Shown here in pieces: positions 46,310-54,439 of a DNA stretch of 64,000 bases (position 1 is its first letter; each line of letters opens with the position of its first letter). A program made the position numbers and the translations under genes. Source of the stretch: Brenneria populi (lineage in GTDB: Bacteria > Pseudomonadota > Gammaproteobacteria > Enterobacterales > Enterobacteriaceae); assembly GCF_036016195.1 (NCBI RefSeq), contig NZ_JAYWTM010000024.1, positions 1-64,000 of the forward strand. The letters run 5' to 3'. Under the pieces are notes generated by a model, which worked only from the letters and a program-made list of their open reading frames with translations, searched no databases and was not told the DNA's origin.

Positions 46310-49039
46310 TCAGAATTGGTATTCCACGCCGGCTTGCACTGTTCGCCCCCGTCCCAGGGTATAGCCAAGCGATTCCCCATAGCTCACCACATAGGCTTTA
46401 TTGCTGATGTTTTCCACCGAACCGCGCACGGTCAATCTGTCGGTCAGTTGGTAGCTGGCGTACAGATCGTACACTCGATATTTGGGCCAGTCGGCCAGAT
46501 ACGGACTGTTGGTAGGCACCGAAGTGTCTTGGTAGCCTGGGGCGAAACGCATGGTGATGCCCATATCCAGCTTGCGATCGAAGGCGCGGCCGCCCAGCGT
46601 CACCGAGCCGCGATCGCCCGGTAAAAAGGCGGAGTTGCTAAATACCGCGGTGTTATCGCATTGAATATAATTGTTAGCTTCATCGTACGGTCTCGATGTC
46701 CAGTTATTATATGTGCCTGAAGTGGTCGTGACGCCTCCCAGCCAGGCGGTTTTGGCGCAGAAATCGTTCTTGCCGATCATATGGGTGTAGGTAGCGTCGA
46801 GATAGACAAAACCGGCGTCGTAATTGAGCTGGTACTCCAGGCCGCGGAAGCGACTCTTTAACAGGTTATTCTGGAATACGGCATTGCTGATGGATTGGCC
46901 GTTGTACCCCGGTTTTCGTCGGTCATCAACCAAGCTGATATAGTTACTGACCTTGGTATCGAAGTAGGACATCTTGGCTACCAGTCGGTCGTCTTTGAGC
47001 AGCAGATCGGGGCGCTGGATATTAAACCCTATCTCCCAGGCGCGGGAACGTTCCGGCTTGACATAAGGGTTGGGATAAACGTAGTAGTTGCCGGCGCTGT
47101 AGGTGCCGTTGGCGAAGGTTTCGCTCACGGCAGGCGGGCGCCAGGAGAGGCCGTAGCTGGTAAACAGCTGAAGCCAGTCGAGACCCGGTTTTACCCCGAC
47201 GAACATTGTGGGTGAAAACTTACCTTGCTCTTCATTCACGTCCCAGCTCTGGGTTGCGTTGGTAGAGCTTGGGCAACGCGATAGCGTGTATTGATAGCAA
47301 GGGGCCGCTTCAGAGAAAGGCAGTTCCTTGTAGCTGATGCTGGTGTTGCCGCGCAGTCGGTAGCGATCGTAACGCCCCCCCCCTTGCAGGGTAAGCCAGT
47401 CGTCGTAGGCGTAGTTCAGGTTAGCGAACAGGCTGGCCATGGTGCGGTTACCGGCGGGGGTTGTGCCGGCCGCATTCTGACTGCTGTCGTTGCTGTCCGA
47501 TAATATCTTGTCGTAGTAAATCTCCAGCCCATAATCGGCGCTCAGTCCGTGCAGGCCGCGTTGCAGCAGGTGAGAGGTGTTCTGCGCCTGTAGACCGTAG
47601 GTGCGCAGGCTGGTGCGGTCGCTGTAGGCGGCCTTGGCGGCGGTATAGCTGCCGGTGGAGGACCAGGACGCCGGATTGCCGTAGTTATAGGTGTCGTTGT
47701 CGGTATTGGCGTAGTAGAGCTTCAGTTTGAAGTCCAGCCAGTCCTGGTCGTCCGGCTTCAGGCTGTAGTCCAGCGCCGCGTTGCGCGCCATGATTTCGCT
47801 TTGGCCGGTGCTTTTCCAGCCCAGTTCGTAGGGCCAGGTATTGGTCAGGTTGGTTAGCACCCCCGCATTGTCCGTCGAGGTTTGGGTTTGCATATAGCTG
47901 AGCTGGACGCGCTGATTGGCGGGCAGATTCCAGCCGATTTTCGCCAGCCGCGAGCGCATGACATAACCGGAGTAGTCGACCATGCTGTGCTTCACTTGCT
48001 CGGTCAGCGTATCGTAACGGCCCGCATCATTGTTAATTCGAACGCCGCCGATGCTGCCGTCGTTGCCCGGCCAGTAGTCGCCGAGATGGCGTTCGCTGGC
48101 GCCGATTAAAATATCACCGGTTTCGTTGCCCAACGCCAGAATGCCGCTGCCGATAAAGTGGGTGCCGTTGTCGCCGGTGCTGGCGTGCAGTTTGCCGCCG
48201 ATCTCCTTGCCGGGGGCGATAAATTCGCTGGCGCTGACGGTGTTGAAGGTGGCGACGCCGCCCAGGGTGCCGGCGCTGCCCATTACGTTGGTGGCGCCTT
48301 TTTCAATGGTGACGCCGGACAGCAGTTCGGAATCGATGTAAGTCTGGCCGTTGCGTTGACCGTAACCGGTTTTTTGAAAGTTCTGGCGAATGCCGTCGAT
48401 GTTCATGTTAACGCGGCCGAAGTCCTGAATGCCGCGAATATTCACCGACAGCGCGGGATCCTGCTGGCTGACGCTGGAGTAGACGCCGGCGGACTGCTCC
48501 AGCATATCGGCGGCGTGGCGGGCCGGGCGATTGTCCATCTGTTCGCGCGAGATCACGCTGATGGCGCGCGGCTGTTCGTAGATCCAGTCGCCGGGGTTGG
48601 CGACGGTAAGGGCGCGCACCACCATCACATCCTGCCCGTTGGCGCCGTCTTTCAGCACGGGACGCGCGTTCAAGGTAATTACGCCGGCCGGGCTGATATT
48701 GAAATTAATCGGGTTATCGCCGATCAACTGATTCAACCCCCGTTCGGGCGTGTATGAACCTTGCAGCGGGTTAGCCTGCATGTCGTCCAATTTCGTGTCG
48801 GCGAAAAAAACCTGTAAACCGGCCTGTTCCGCAAAGCGTAACAGCGCCACGCGCAACGGTTGTCGGGCGATGGCGAAGTGGCGTGATTGGTCGGTCTGCC
48901 CCTGGCGGGCCTCGTTGTTACCCGTCTCCGCCCGCGCGTTTGACGATGTGCCCAGAATACCGAACGCCAGCCCTACCGCCAGTGCGAGTTTACTTACGGG
49001 TAACAAACCTATTTTTGAATTATGCAATGTTGTGTTCAT
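46310..49039 (-). CDS. hasR: TonB-dependent haemophore receptor HasR
   Basis: A 909-residue outer-membrane receptor. It has a signal peptide, an STN signalling domain (about residues 50-125) that speaks to the anti-sigma factor HasS, a plug (from about VMVVRALTV) and a 22-strand barrel ending in aromatic F (GVEYQF). It takes haem from HasA and imports it with TonB energy. The start at 49039 (MNTTLHNSK) gives a proper signal peptide; the frame open to 49138 runs through the Fur box and is unlikely. Confidence 0.93.
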   Translation of the reverse strand: MNTTLHNSKIGLLPVSKLALAVGLAFGILGTSSNARAETGNNEARQGQTDQSRHFAIARQPLRVALLRFAEQAGLQVFFADTKLDDMQANPLQGSYTPERGLNQLIGDNPINFNISPAGVITLNARPVLKDGANGQDVMVVRALTVANPGDWIYEQPRAISVISREQMDNRPARHAADMLEQSAGVYSSVSQQDPALSVNIRGIQDFGRVNMNIDGIRQNFQKTGYGQRNGQTYIDSELLSGVTIEKGATNVMGSAGTLGGVATFNTVSASEFIAPGKEIGGKLHASTGDNGTHFIGSGILALGNETGDILIGASERHLGDYWPGNDGSIGGVRINNDAGRYDTLTEQVKHSMVDYSGYVMRSRLAKIGWNLPANQRVQLSYMQTQTSTDNAGVLTNLTNTWPYELGWKSTGQSEIMARNAALDYSLKPDDQDWLDFKLKLYYANTDNDTYNYGNPASWSSTGSYTAAKAAYSDRTSLRTYGLQAQNTSHLLQRGLHGLSADYGLEIYYDKILSDSNDSSQNAAGTTPAGNRTMASLFANLNYAYDDWLTLQGGGRYDRYRLRGNTSISYKELPFSEAAPCYQYTLSRCPSSTNATQSWDVNEEQGKFSPTMFVGVKPGLDWLQLFTSYGLSWRPPAVSETFANGTYSAGNYYVYPNPYVKPERSRAWEIGFNIQRPDLLLKDDRLVAKMSYFDTKVSNYISLVDDRRKPGYNGQSISNAVFQNNLLKSRFRGLEYQLNYDAGFVYLDATYTHMIGKNDFCAKTAWLGGVTTTSGTYNNWTSRPYDEANNYIQCDNTAVFSNSAFLPGDRGSVTLGGRAFDRKLDMGITMRFAPGYQDTSVPTNSPYLADWPKYRVYDLYASYQLTDRLTVRGSVENISNKAYVVSYGESLGYTLGRGRTVQAGVEYQF

Positions 49040-49117
49040 GTCGCTTGTTCTGTCATCGATGCCAACTGTAATAAACATTAAAAAAACAATGCGATATGTT
49101 GCGAATTGCTTCTTAAT

Positions 49118-49136
49118 GAAAATGATAATAAAAATC
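49118..49136. promoter_or_regulatory. Fur box of hasR
   Basis: The stretch around AATGATAATAAAAATCATT forms an inverted repeat resembling the Fur consensus about 80 bp before the hasR start. With HasI it would give dual iron and haem control. Confidence 0.65.
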
Positions 49137-49294
49137 ATTACCTAACTATATAGACGGCCGACACGGCATAACCCGTAAAAAGATTTTAATTTTTTTTCAA
49201 CATTTCTGAGGCTAGGGATAAATCCCGGAGGAGTGGTGTGCGTTCAGATTGGACGCGTCTCCCGACGAAAAGCGGCGGGAGCAAAAGAGGAAAT

Positions 49295-50230
49295 TCAGTA
49301 TAGGAGGATCACGCCGGGTAGGCGCGCTTCTTTTGCGCCGAGTTCGGCGCGTATGGCGCTGAGCGCGCTGTCGAGGTCGGTTAAACTAAAGATGCCGCTA
49401 ACTCGGCGTTGCCGCAGCGTTTCACCGGCGACGATCACCGTGCCGCTATGGTAGCGGTTAATCCGCGCGACGACGTCCGCCAGCGGTTGTTGCTTAAAGA
49501 TGAGCAGCCCGCGCCGCCAATCGCCGCTGTCCTGAGTGTTCCAGTCGGCTATGCGCGTCAGTCCTTGCCGATCGTAGCGCGCGGCCTGCCGCTCTTGCAG
49601 CCGCAGAGATTGCTCGCCGGCCGTGACTTCCACGCTGTGTTCAATGACTCCGACGGTGGTGGTATCCGTGCTATTTTGAATCATGAACTGGGTTCCCATG
49701 GCTTGAGTGGTGCCCGTGGAGGCATCGACCAGAAAAGGGCGTTTTTCCCGTTCGCCGACCGGCGCGGGGCTGAACCAGGCGGTGCCTTGCAACAGTTTTA
49801 CCCGCCTTACCGTCCGATCGTAATCCAGCGCGATAGCGCTGCCGGCGTCCATATCGACGTTGCTGCCGTCGGGCAGCGTTACCCGCCGCACCTGATGTTC
49901 CGCGCGATAATCGGCCTGAAGCAGCAATAGACCATCGGATAGCCATGCCGTACCGCCGCATAACCCCAGCAGCAGCAGCGCGGCGATGCGCCAGCGGAGC
50001 GCGCGCTTGGACTTGAACGCCGGGGCGCGCAACGGTTGTTTTTGCTGTTCGTTCAACGAACCGAGGTTTTGCCACAGTTTTTGCGCCTGTTGCAGGGCGA
50101 AGGCATGGCGCGGATCCTGCCGCAGCCAGTTTCGCAATGCCTGATCCTGTTCGCTTTCCTGGGGAGATTCAGTCAGCCGGACGGCCCACAATGCTGCCTG
50201 TTGTCTGATTTCAGGTGGATAATCTTTCAT
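49295..50230 (-). CDS. hasS: Anti-sigma factor HasS (FecR family)
   Basis: A 311-residue inner-membrane anti-sigma factor. It has a cytoplasmic N-terminal domain with the tryptophan-rich pattern (AALWAVRL, ALRNWLR, LWQNLG), one membrane helix (about residues 80-100), a FecR domain (HQVRRVTLPDGSNVDMDAGS) and a C-terminal STN-like domain. It holds HasI inactive until haem-loaded HasA binds HasR. Confidence 0.88.
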   Translation of the reverse strand: MKDYPPEIRQQAALWAVRLTESPQESEQDQALRNWLRQDPRHAFALQQAQKLWQNLGSLNEQQKQPLRAPAFKSKRALRWRIAALLLLGLCGGTAWLSDGLLLLQADYRAEHQVRRVTLPDGSNVDMDAGSAIALDYDRTVRRVKLLQGTAWFSPAPVGEREKRPFLVDASTGTTQAMGTQFMIQNSTDTTTVGVIEHSVEVTAGEQSLRLQERQAARYDRQGLTRIADWNTQDSGDWRRGLLIFKQQPLADVVARINRYHSGTVIVAGETLRQRRVSGIFSLTDLDSALSAIRAELGAKEARLPGVILLY

Positions 50231-50310
50231 CTGGTAGGCCTGATGGTCATATGGTCTCTAATTATGTAGACGCCCGGCGGCGGTAAACCCGTAACTATTT
50301 TGTGATTATT

Positions 50311-50820
50311 TTACGACAAACGTATCGTCATCATTGCCGCCAGCGCATTGGCCAGGTGTTTTTCAACCGTACTGAGGGAAATATTCAAGCGCTGCGCGAT
50401 TTGCGCCTGCGTCATATGCTCAAGCCGGTGCAGGCGGAATATTAACTGAGAACGTTCCGGCAGGGTGGATAGCATTTCCGCCAATCGCGCCAGCTGTTGT
50501 TGGGTGAAGACGACCTGATCGAGCTGCGGGGCGTCATCCGCCAGTTCGTCCAGTTCGTTTTCCGCCTCGTCGCCAGTTGGATTTCTCTGCCAGCGTTGTT
50601 GATGGCGAATATGGTCCAACACCAGGTTATGCGCGGTCTTAAATAGATAGGCCTTTTTATCGGTTACGTCATCTTGTTGCTCTAGCCGTTGCGCCAGGCG
50701 CAAAAAACTTTCCTGTACCATATCCGCTGCGAGCTGCGGATCGTGAAGTTTATAATTAAGATACCGTTCCAGCCGTTGGGCGTAATGGCTGAAAAGTATT
50801 CTGAGTTCAGACGCCGACAT
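50311..50820 (-). CDS. hasI: ECF sigma factor HasI (FecI family)
   Basis: A 169-residue extracytoplasmic function sigma factor. Region 2 (DPQLAADMVQESFLRLAQR, AYLFKTAHNLVLDHIRHQQR) and region 4 (LPERSQLIFRLHRLEHMTQAQIAQRLNISLSTVEKHLANAL) are complete. It directs transcription of hasR when released by HasS. It lies 80 bases upstream of hasS and just below a perfect Fur palindrome. Confidence 0.9.
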   Translation of the reverse strand: MSASELRILFSHYAQRLERYLNYKLHDPQLAADMVQESFLRLAQRLEQQDDVTDKKAYLFKTAHNLVLDHIRHQQRWQRNPTGDEAENELDELADDAPQLDQVVFTQQQLARLAEMLSTLPERSQLIFRLHRLEHMTQAQIAQRLNISLSTVEKHLANALAAMMTIRLS

Positions 50821-50863
50821 GCCAGCTTCCCATCAGTCAGGTAGACCTGATTAATTTTTTGAT

Positions 50864-50878
50864 TGATAATTATTATCA
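50864..50878. promoter_or_regulatory. Fur box of hasI
   Basis: TGATAAT-T-ATTATCA is a perfect 7-1-7 inverted repeat 44 bp before the hasI start codon, the core unit recognised by Fur. Confidence 0.8.
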
Positions 50879-51047
50879 TATCTGGCTAATGAGATAAATG
50901 CTCTTTGATGCGACTCCGCTCGGGTGCGGCGCGAACAATGATGGGCTACACTTTTCTGATGTTCGACGCGCTTTTCCGCCCGATAAGGGGCGGAATCGTT
51001 ATTGATAGCGACCGACAATCTGCCGGCGTCTTATCCGTCTGAAAAAG

Positions 51048-51063
51048 TGGCAGCTATTTTGCA
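51048..51063 (+). promoter_or_regulatory. Sigma-54 promoter of patD
   Basis: TGGCAG-CTATT-TTGCA differs from the -24/-12 consensus at only one position. It lies 72 bp before patD. Control by the nitrogen-response activator NtrC is inferred from the pathway; a possible but imperfect NtrC-like dyad is at 50909-50928. Confidence 0.75.
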
Positions 51064-51135
51064 AGCGTCTTTTATAAGTGAAGAACCAGTAGTCGTAAAA
51101 ACCCCCACTGATTTTCTGTTTATAAGGGAAGTGTT

Positions 51136-52560
51136 ATGCACGATAAATTGCTCATAGATGGTAAGCAAATCGCGGGTCGGGGCGAGGCGCTGGCGGTTTT
51201 TAATCCCGCCAGCGGAGAGCAAATCGCATCGATAGCGCAGGCGGACCTCCAGCAGGTTGATGACGCCGTGCAGGCGGCGGATGCGGCATTCGCGGCATGG
51301 GGAAAAACGACGCCCAAAGATCGCGCCGCCTATTTATTAAAAATTGCCGATGTCATTGAGGAACATGCCGGAGAGTTTGCCCGGCTGGAGTCCCTTAACT
51401 GCGGCAAACCCTATCATGCGGTATTGAATGATGAGATACCGGCGGTTGCCGATGTATTCCGGTTTTTCGCCGGCGCGGCGCGCTGCCTGAGCGGTTCGGC
51501 CGCGGGCGAATATCTTGCAGGCCACACCTCGATGATTCGGCGCGATCCGGTGGGCGTGGTGGCCTCCATCGCCCCGTGGAACTACCCGCTGATGATGGTC
51601 TCCTGGAAGCTGGCGCCGGCGCTGGCGGCGGGGAACTGCGTGGTGCTGAAACCGGCGGAACAAACGCCTCTGACGGCGCTTTATCTGGCTTATCTGCTGG
51701 CGGATGCGCTGCCCGCCGGGGTGCTGAATATCCTGTTTGGCAACGGCGCCGGCGTGGGCAAGGCGCTCACCGGGCACGAAAAGGTGCGCATGGTTTCTTT
51801 GACGGGGTCGATCGCCACGGGCGTAAATATCATCTCCAACGCCGCGCCCAGCGTAAAACGTACGCACATGGAGCTGGGCGGTAAAGCGCCGGTCATTGTC
51901 TTTGACGACGCGGATATTGAGCAGGTGGTCGACGGCATCCGTAGCTTTGGTTTCTATAACGCCGGTCAGGACTGCACCGCGGCCTGCCGCCTCTATGTGC
52001 AGCGCGGCGTCTATGATCGGGTGGTGGCTGAGCTAGGCAAGGCGGTGTCTACGCTGAATATGGGCGATCCGCTGGATGAAAACACCGAACTGGGGCCGTT
52101 GATTACCGAAGCGCAGCTGGAGAGTGTCGCCGGCTTTGTCGCAAGGGCCAGGGAACAGCCGCATATCTCCGTGATAACCGGCGGCGAGAAGCGGGAGGGG
52201 AAAGGGTATTACTTCCAGCCAACGGTGCTGGCCGGCGCCCGTCAGGAAGATGAAATCGTCCAGAAAGAGGTCTTCGGCCCGGTGATTTCCATTACGCCGT
52301 TCGACGATGAAGAGCAGGCGATCGGCTGGGCGAATGACTCCGACTACGGGCTGGCGTCATCGGTCTGGACCAAAGATATCGGCCGGGGGCATCGTCTGGC
52401 GGCCAGCCTACAGTATGGCTGCACCTGGGTGAATACCCATTTTATGCTGGTAAGCGAAATGCCGCACGGCGGACAGAAACTTTCCGGCTATGGGAAAGAT
52501 ATGTCGATATATGGCCTGGAGGATTACACGATCGTCCGTCATATCATGATCCGCCATTAA
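51136..52560 (+). CDS. patD: Gamma-aminobutyraldehyde dehydrogenase PatD
   Basis: A 474-residue NAD-dependent aldehyde dehydrogenase of exactly the length of E. coli PatD (YdcW). It converts 4-aminobutanal to GABA in putrescine breakdown. Substrate- and fold-specific stretches are conserved: DVFRFFAGAARCL, PWNYPLMM, MELGGKAPVIVFDDADIE with the catalytic Glu, the catalytic Cys in NAGQDCTAACR, and a C-terminal GKDMSIYGLEDYTIVRH. Here it lies directly upstream of patA, which makes the adjacent step's enzyme; in E. coli the two genes are apart. Confidence 0.95.
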   Translation: MHDKLLIDGKQIAGRGEALAVFNPASGEQIASIAQADLQQVDDAVQAADAAFAAWGKTTPKDRAAYLLKIADVIEEHAGEFARLESLNCGKPYHAVLNDEIPAVADVFRFFAGAARCLSGSAAGEYLAGHTSMIRRDPVGVVASIAPWNYPLMMVSWKLAPALAAGNCVVLKPAEQTPLTALYLAYLLADALPAGVLNILFGNGAGVGKALTGHEKVRMVSLTGSIATGVNIISNAAPSVKRTHMELGGKAPVIVFDDADIEQVVDGIRSFGFYNAGQDCTAACRLYVQRGVYDRVVAELGKAVSTLNMGDPLDENTELGPLITEAQLESVAGFVARAREQPHISVITGGEKREGKGYYFQPTVLAGARQEDEIVQKEVFGPVISITPFDDEEQAIGWANDSDYGLASSVWTKDIGRGHRLAASLQYGCTWVNTHFMLVSEMPHGGQKLSGYGKDMSIYGLEDYTIVRHIMIRH

Positions 52561-52603
52561 TCCCTCGTCCCGGCGCCGCGCGGCGGCATCTCCCGCCGCA
52601 GCG

Positions 52604-52619
52604 TGGCATTCCCTTCGCG
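52604..52619 (+). promoter_or_regulatory. Candidate sigma-54 promoter of patA
   Basis: TGGCAT-TCCCT-TCGCG keeps the GG and GC dinucleotides at correct spacing but has three mismatches. E. coli patA is known to use sigma-54, which supports looking here. It would give a leader of about 240 bases. Confidence 0.35.
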
Positions 52620-52830
52620 CTTTTGCACTAGCATGGAGCCTATCGCTCCTTTATGGTGCGATTAAACGCTAATTATCCGTTTTTCCCCTGAGATCAAGCC
52701 TACTGTTAGCCTTTAATTCCAACACTTAAGTTTTATTTATATTTTTATTTCGGTTTTGCGTGTTTCGTCAGATTTTAATCTTTTATTGGATTTTTGGGCT
52801 GCTTACTGGCGCGTTATGTGCATTAATTAA

Positions 52831-52852
52831 ACTGATATCACGTGATATCAGT
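52831..52852. promoter_or_regulatory. 22-bp perfect palindrome ahead of patA
   Basis: A perfect palindrome centred on CACGTG (arms beginning ACTGATATCAC) lies 4 bases before the patA ribosome site and 17 bases before its start codon. It could be a repressor operator or, in RNA, a hairpin that affects ribosome access. Confidence 0.55.
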
Positions 52853-52868
52853 TATAAAGGAGCGCATT

Positions 52869-54275
52869 TTGTCCAGACCGACGTCAAACATCAACCCGCT
52901 AGAGTGTACTCAGCAGGCATTGCATTGGATTAAAAGTGAAACCTTAACCACTGATGAAGTGGCGGCATTGAATCGCGATGTTCTCACTTCTTTTCGTGAA
53001 TACGTCAATCCGGGATTTCTTGAATACAGAAAATCCGTCACCTCCGGGGGCGAGTACGGCGCGGTCGAATGGCGCGCCAGCGGCCCGAATACCTTAGTCG
53101 ATACGCAGGGAAATGAATATCTGGACTGCCTGGGTGGTTTCGGTATCTTCAGCGTTGGTCACCGTAATCCCACCGTTATCGCCGCCGTAGAGCAGCAGCT
53201 CGCCAAACAACCGCTGCATAGTCAGGAGCTTCTCGACCCGCTGCGCGCCATGCTGGCCAAAACGTTGGCGGCGCTGACGCCCGGCGATCTTAAATACAGT
53301 TTTTTCAGCAACAGCGGCACGGAATCGGTTGAGGCTGCGCTGAAGCTGGCTAAGGCTTATCAATCCAAACGGGGAAAATATACCTTTATCGCCGCGTCGG
53401 GCGCGTTTCACGGTAAGTCGCTCGGCGCGCTGTCCGCCACCGCCAAGGCCGAATTCCGCCGTCCTTTCATGCCGTTAGTTCCTGGCTTTCACCATGTTCC
53501 TTTTGGCGATATCCTTGCTATCAGGAAGCAGGTTCATCAATGCCAGAAGACCGGCGATGACGTCGCCGCCATCATCCTTGAACCCGTTCAAGGGGAGGGC
53601 GGGGTAATCGTACCACCGGATAATTACTTACCTGCGGTCAGAGCGTTATGCGATGAGGTTGGGGCATTGCTGATTCTGGACGAAGTGCAGACCGGCATGG
53701 GGCGGACGGGTAAGATGTTCGCCTGCGAGCATTACGGCGTGCAGCCCGACATTCTTTGCCTGGCTAAAGCGCTGGGAGGCGGCGTGATGCCGATCGGCGC
53801 CACGGTGGCGACGGAAGAGGTCTTCTCGGTACTGTTTGAAAACCCGTTTCTGCACACCACCACTTTTGGCGGAAACCCGTTGGCCTGTTCGGCGGCGCTG
53901 GCAGCCATCAACGTCCTGTTGACCGATAACCTGCCTGAAAAAGCCGCACGGCAAGGCGCTTTCTTATTGAAGGGACTGAAGCAGCTCGCCGCCGACTATC
54001 CAGAATTGATTTCTGAAGCCCGAGGTCTGGGTTTATTGCAAGCTATTGAATTCAAAAAGAATGAAATTGGATATGCGTTTTCGAAAGAACTTTTCCATCG
54101 TAATATTCTGGTCGCCGGTACGCTAAATAACGCTAAAACGGTGCGCATTGAGCCGCCGCTCACCATTACCCGCGAACAGTGCGCGCGGGTATTGAAAGAG
54201 GCGGGAGAGGTGTTAAAAAAGCTCAAGGGCGAGATGTCGGAGGAAAATAAAATCAAGGAATATGCCGTCGAATAA
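52869..54275 (+). CDS. patA: Putrescine aminotransferase PatA
   Basis: A 468-residue PLP-dependent class III aminotransferase closely matching E. coli PatA (YgjG), which transfers an amino group from putrescine to 2-oxoglutarate. Conserved parts include NPGFLEYRKSVTSGGEYGAVEW, SGTESVEAALKLAKAYQS, LDEVQTGMGRTGKMFACEH and the PLP lysine in LAKALGGGVMPIG. The start is taken as TTG at 52869, 6 bases after AAAGGAG, as in E. coli, where a TTG start is also used. An in-frame GTG at 52842 falls inside the palindrome. The C-terminal tail is a little longer and charged. Confidence 0.95.
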   Translation: MSRPTSNINPLECTQQALHWIKSETLTTDEVAALNRDVLTSFREYVNPGFLEYRKSVTSGGEYGAVEWRASGPNTLVDTQGNEYLDCLGGFGIFSVGHRNPTVIAAVEQQLAKQPLHSQELLDPLRAMLAKTLAALTPGDLKYSFFSNSGTESVEAALKLAKAYQSKRGKYTFIAASGAFHGKSLGALSATAKAEFRRPFMPLVPGFHHVPFGDILAIRKQVHQCQKTGDDVAAIILEPVQGEGGVIVPPDNYLPAVRALCDEVGALLILDEVQTGMGRTGKMFACEHYGVQPDILCLAKALGGGVMPIGATVATEEVFSVLFENPFLHTTTFGGNPLACSAALAAINVLLTDNLPEKAARQGAFLLKGLKQLAADYPELISEARGLGLLQAIEFKKNEIGYAFSKELFHRNILVAGTLNNAKTVRIEPPLTITREQCARVLKEAGEVLKKLKGEMSEENKIKEYAVE

Positions 54276-54308
54276 GATAGCGGATATTCAGCATGTTGCG
54301 CTTTTCTG

Positions 54309-54343
54309 AAAGCCAGTCAGGCCCGTCGCCGACTGGCTTTTTT
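54309..54343 (+). terminator. Intrinsic terminator of patA
   Basis: A 10-bp perfect stem (AAAGCCAGTC / GACTGGCTTT) with a 12-base loop followed by TTTAT, 34 bases past the stop. Confidence 0.88.
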
Positions 54344-54439
54344 ATCCCCGCCGCCAGATCTGAGCGTTATATCCGATAAGCAGATGAAAATGCGGCCATC
54401 ATGCGCGCACCGACGCGCATGATGGCGTTTTCGCTAGCG

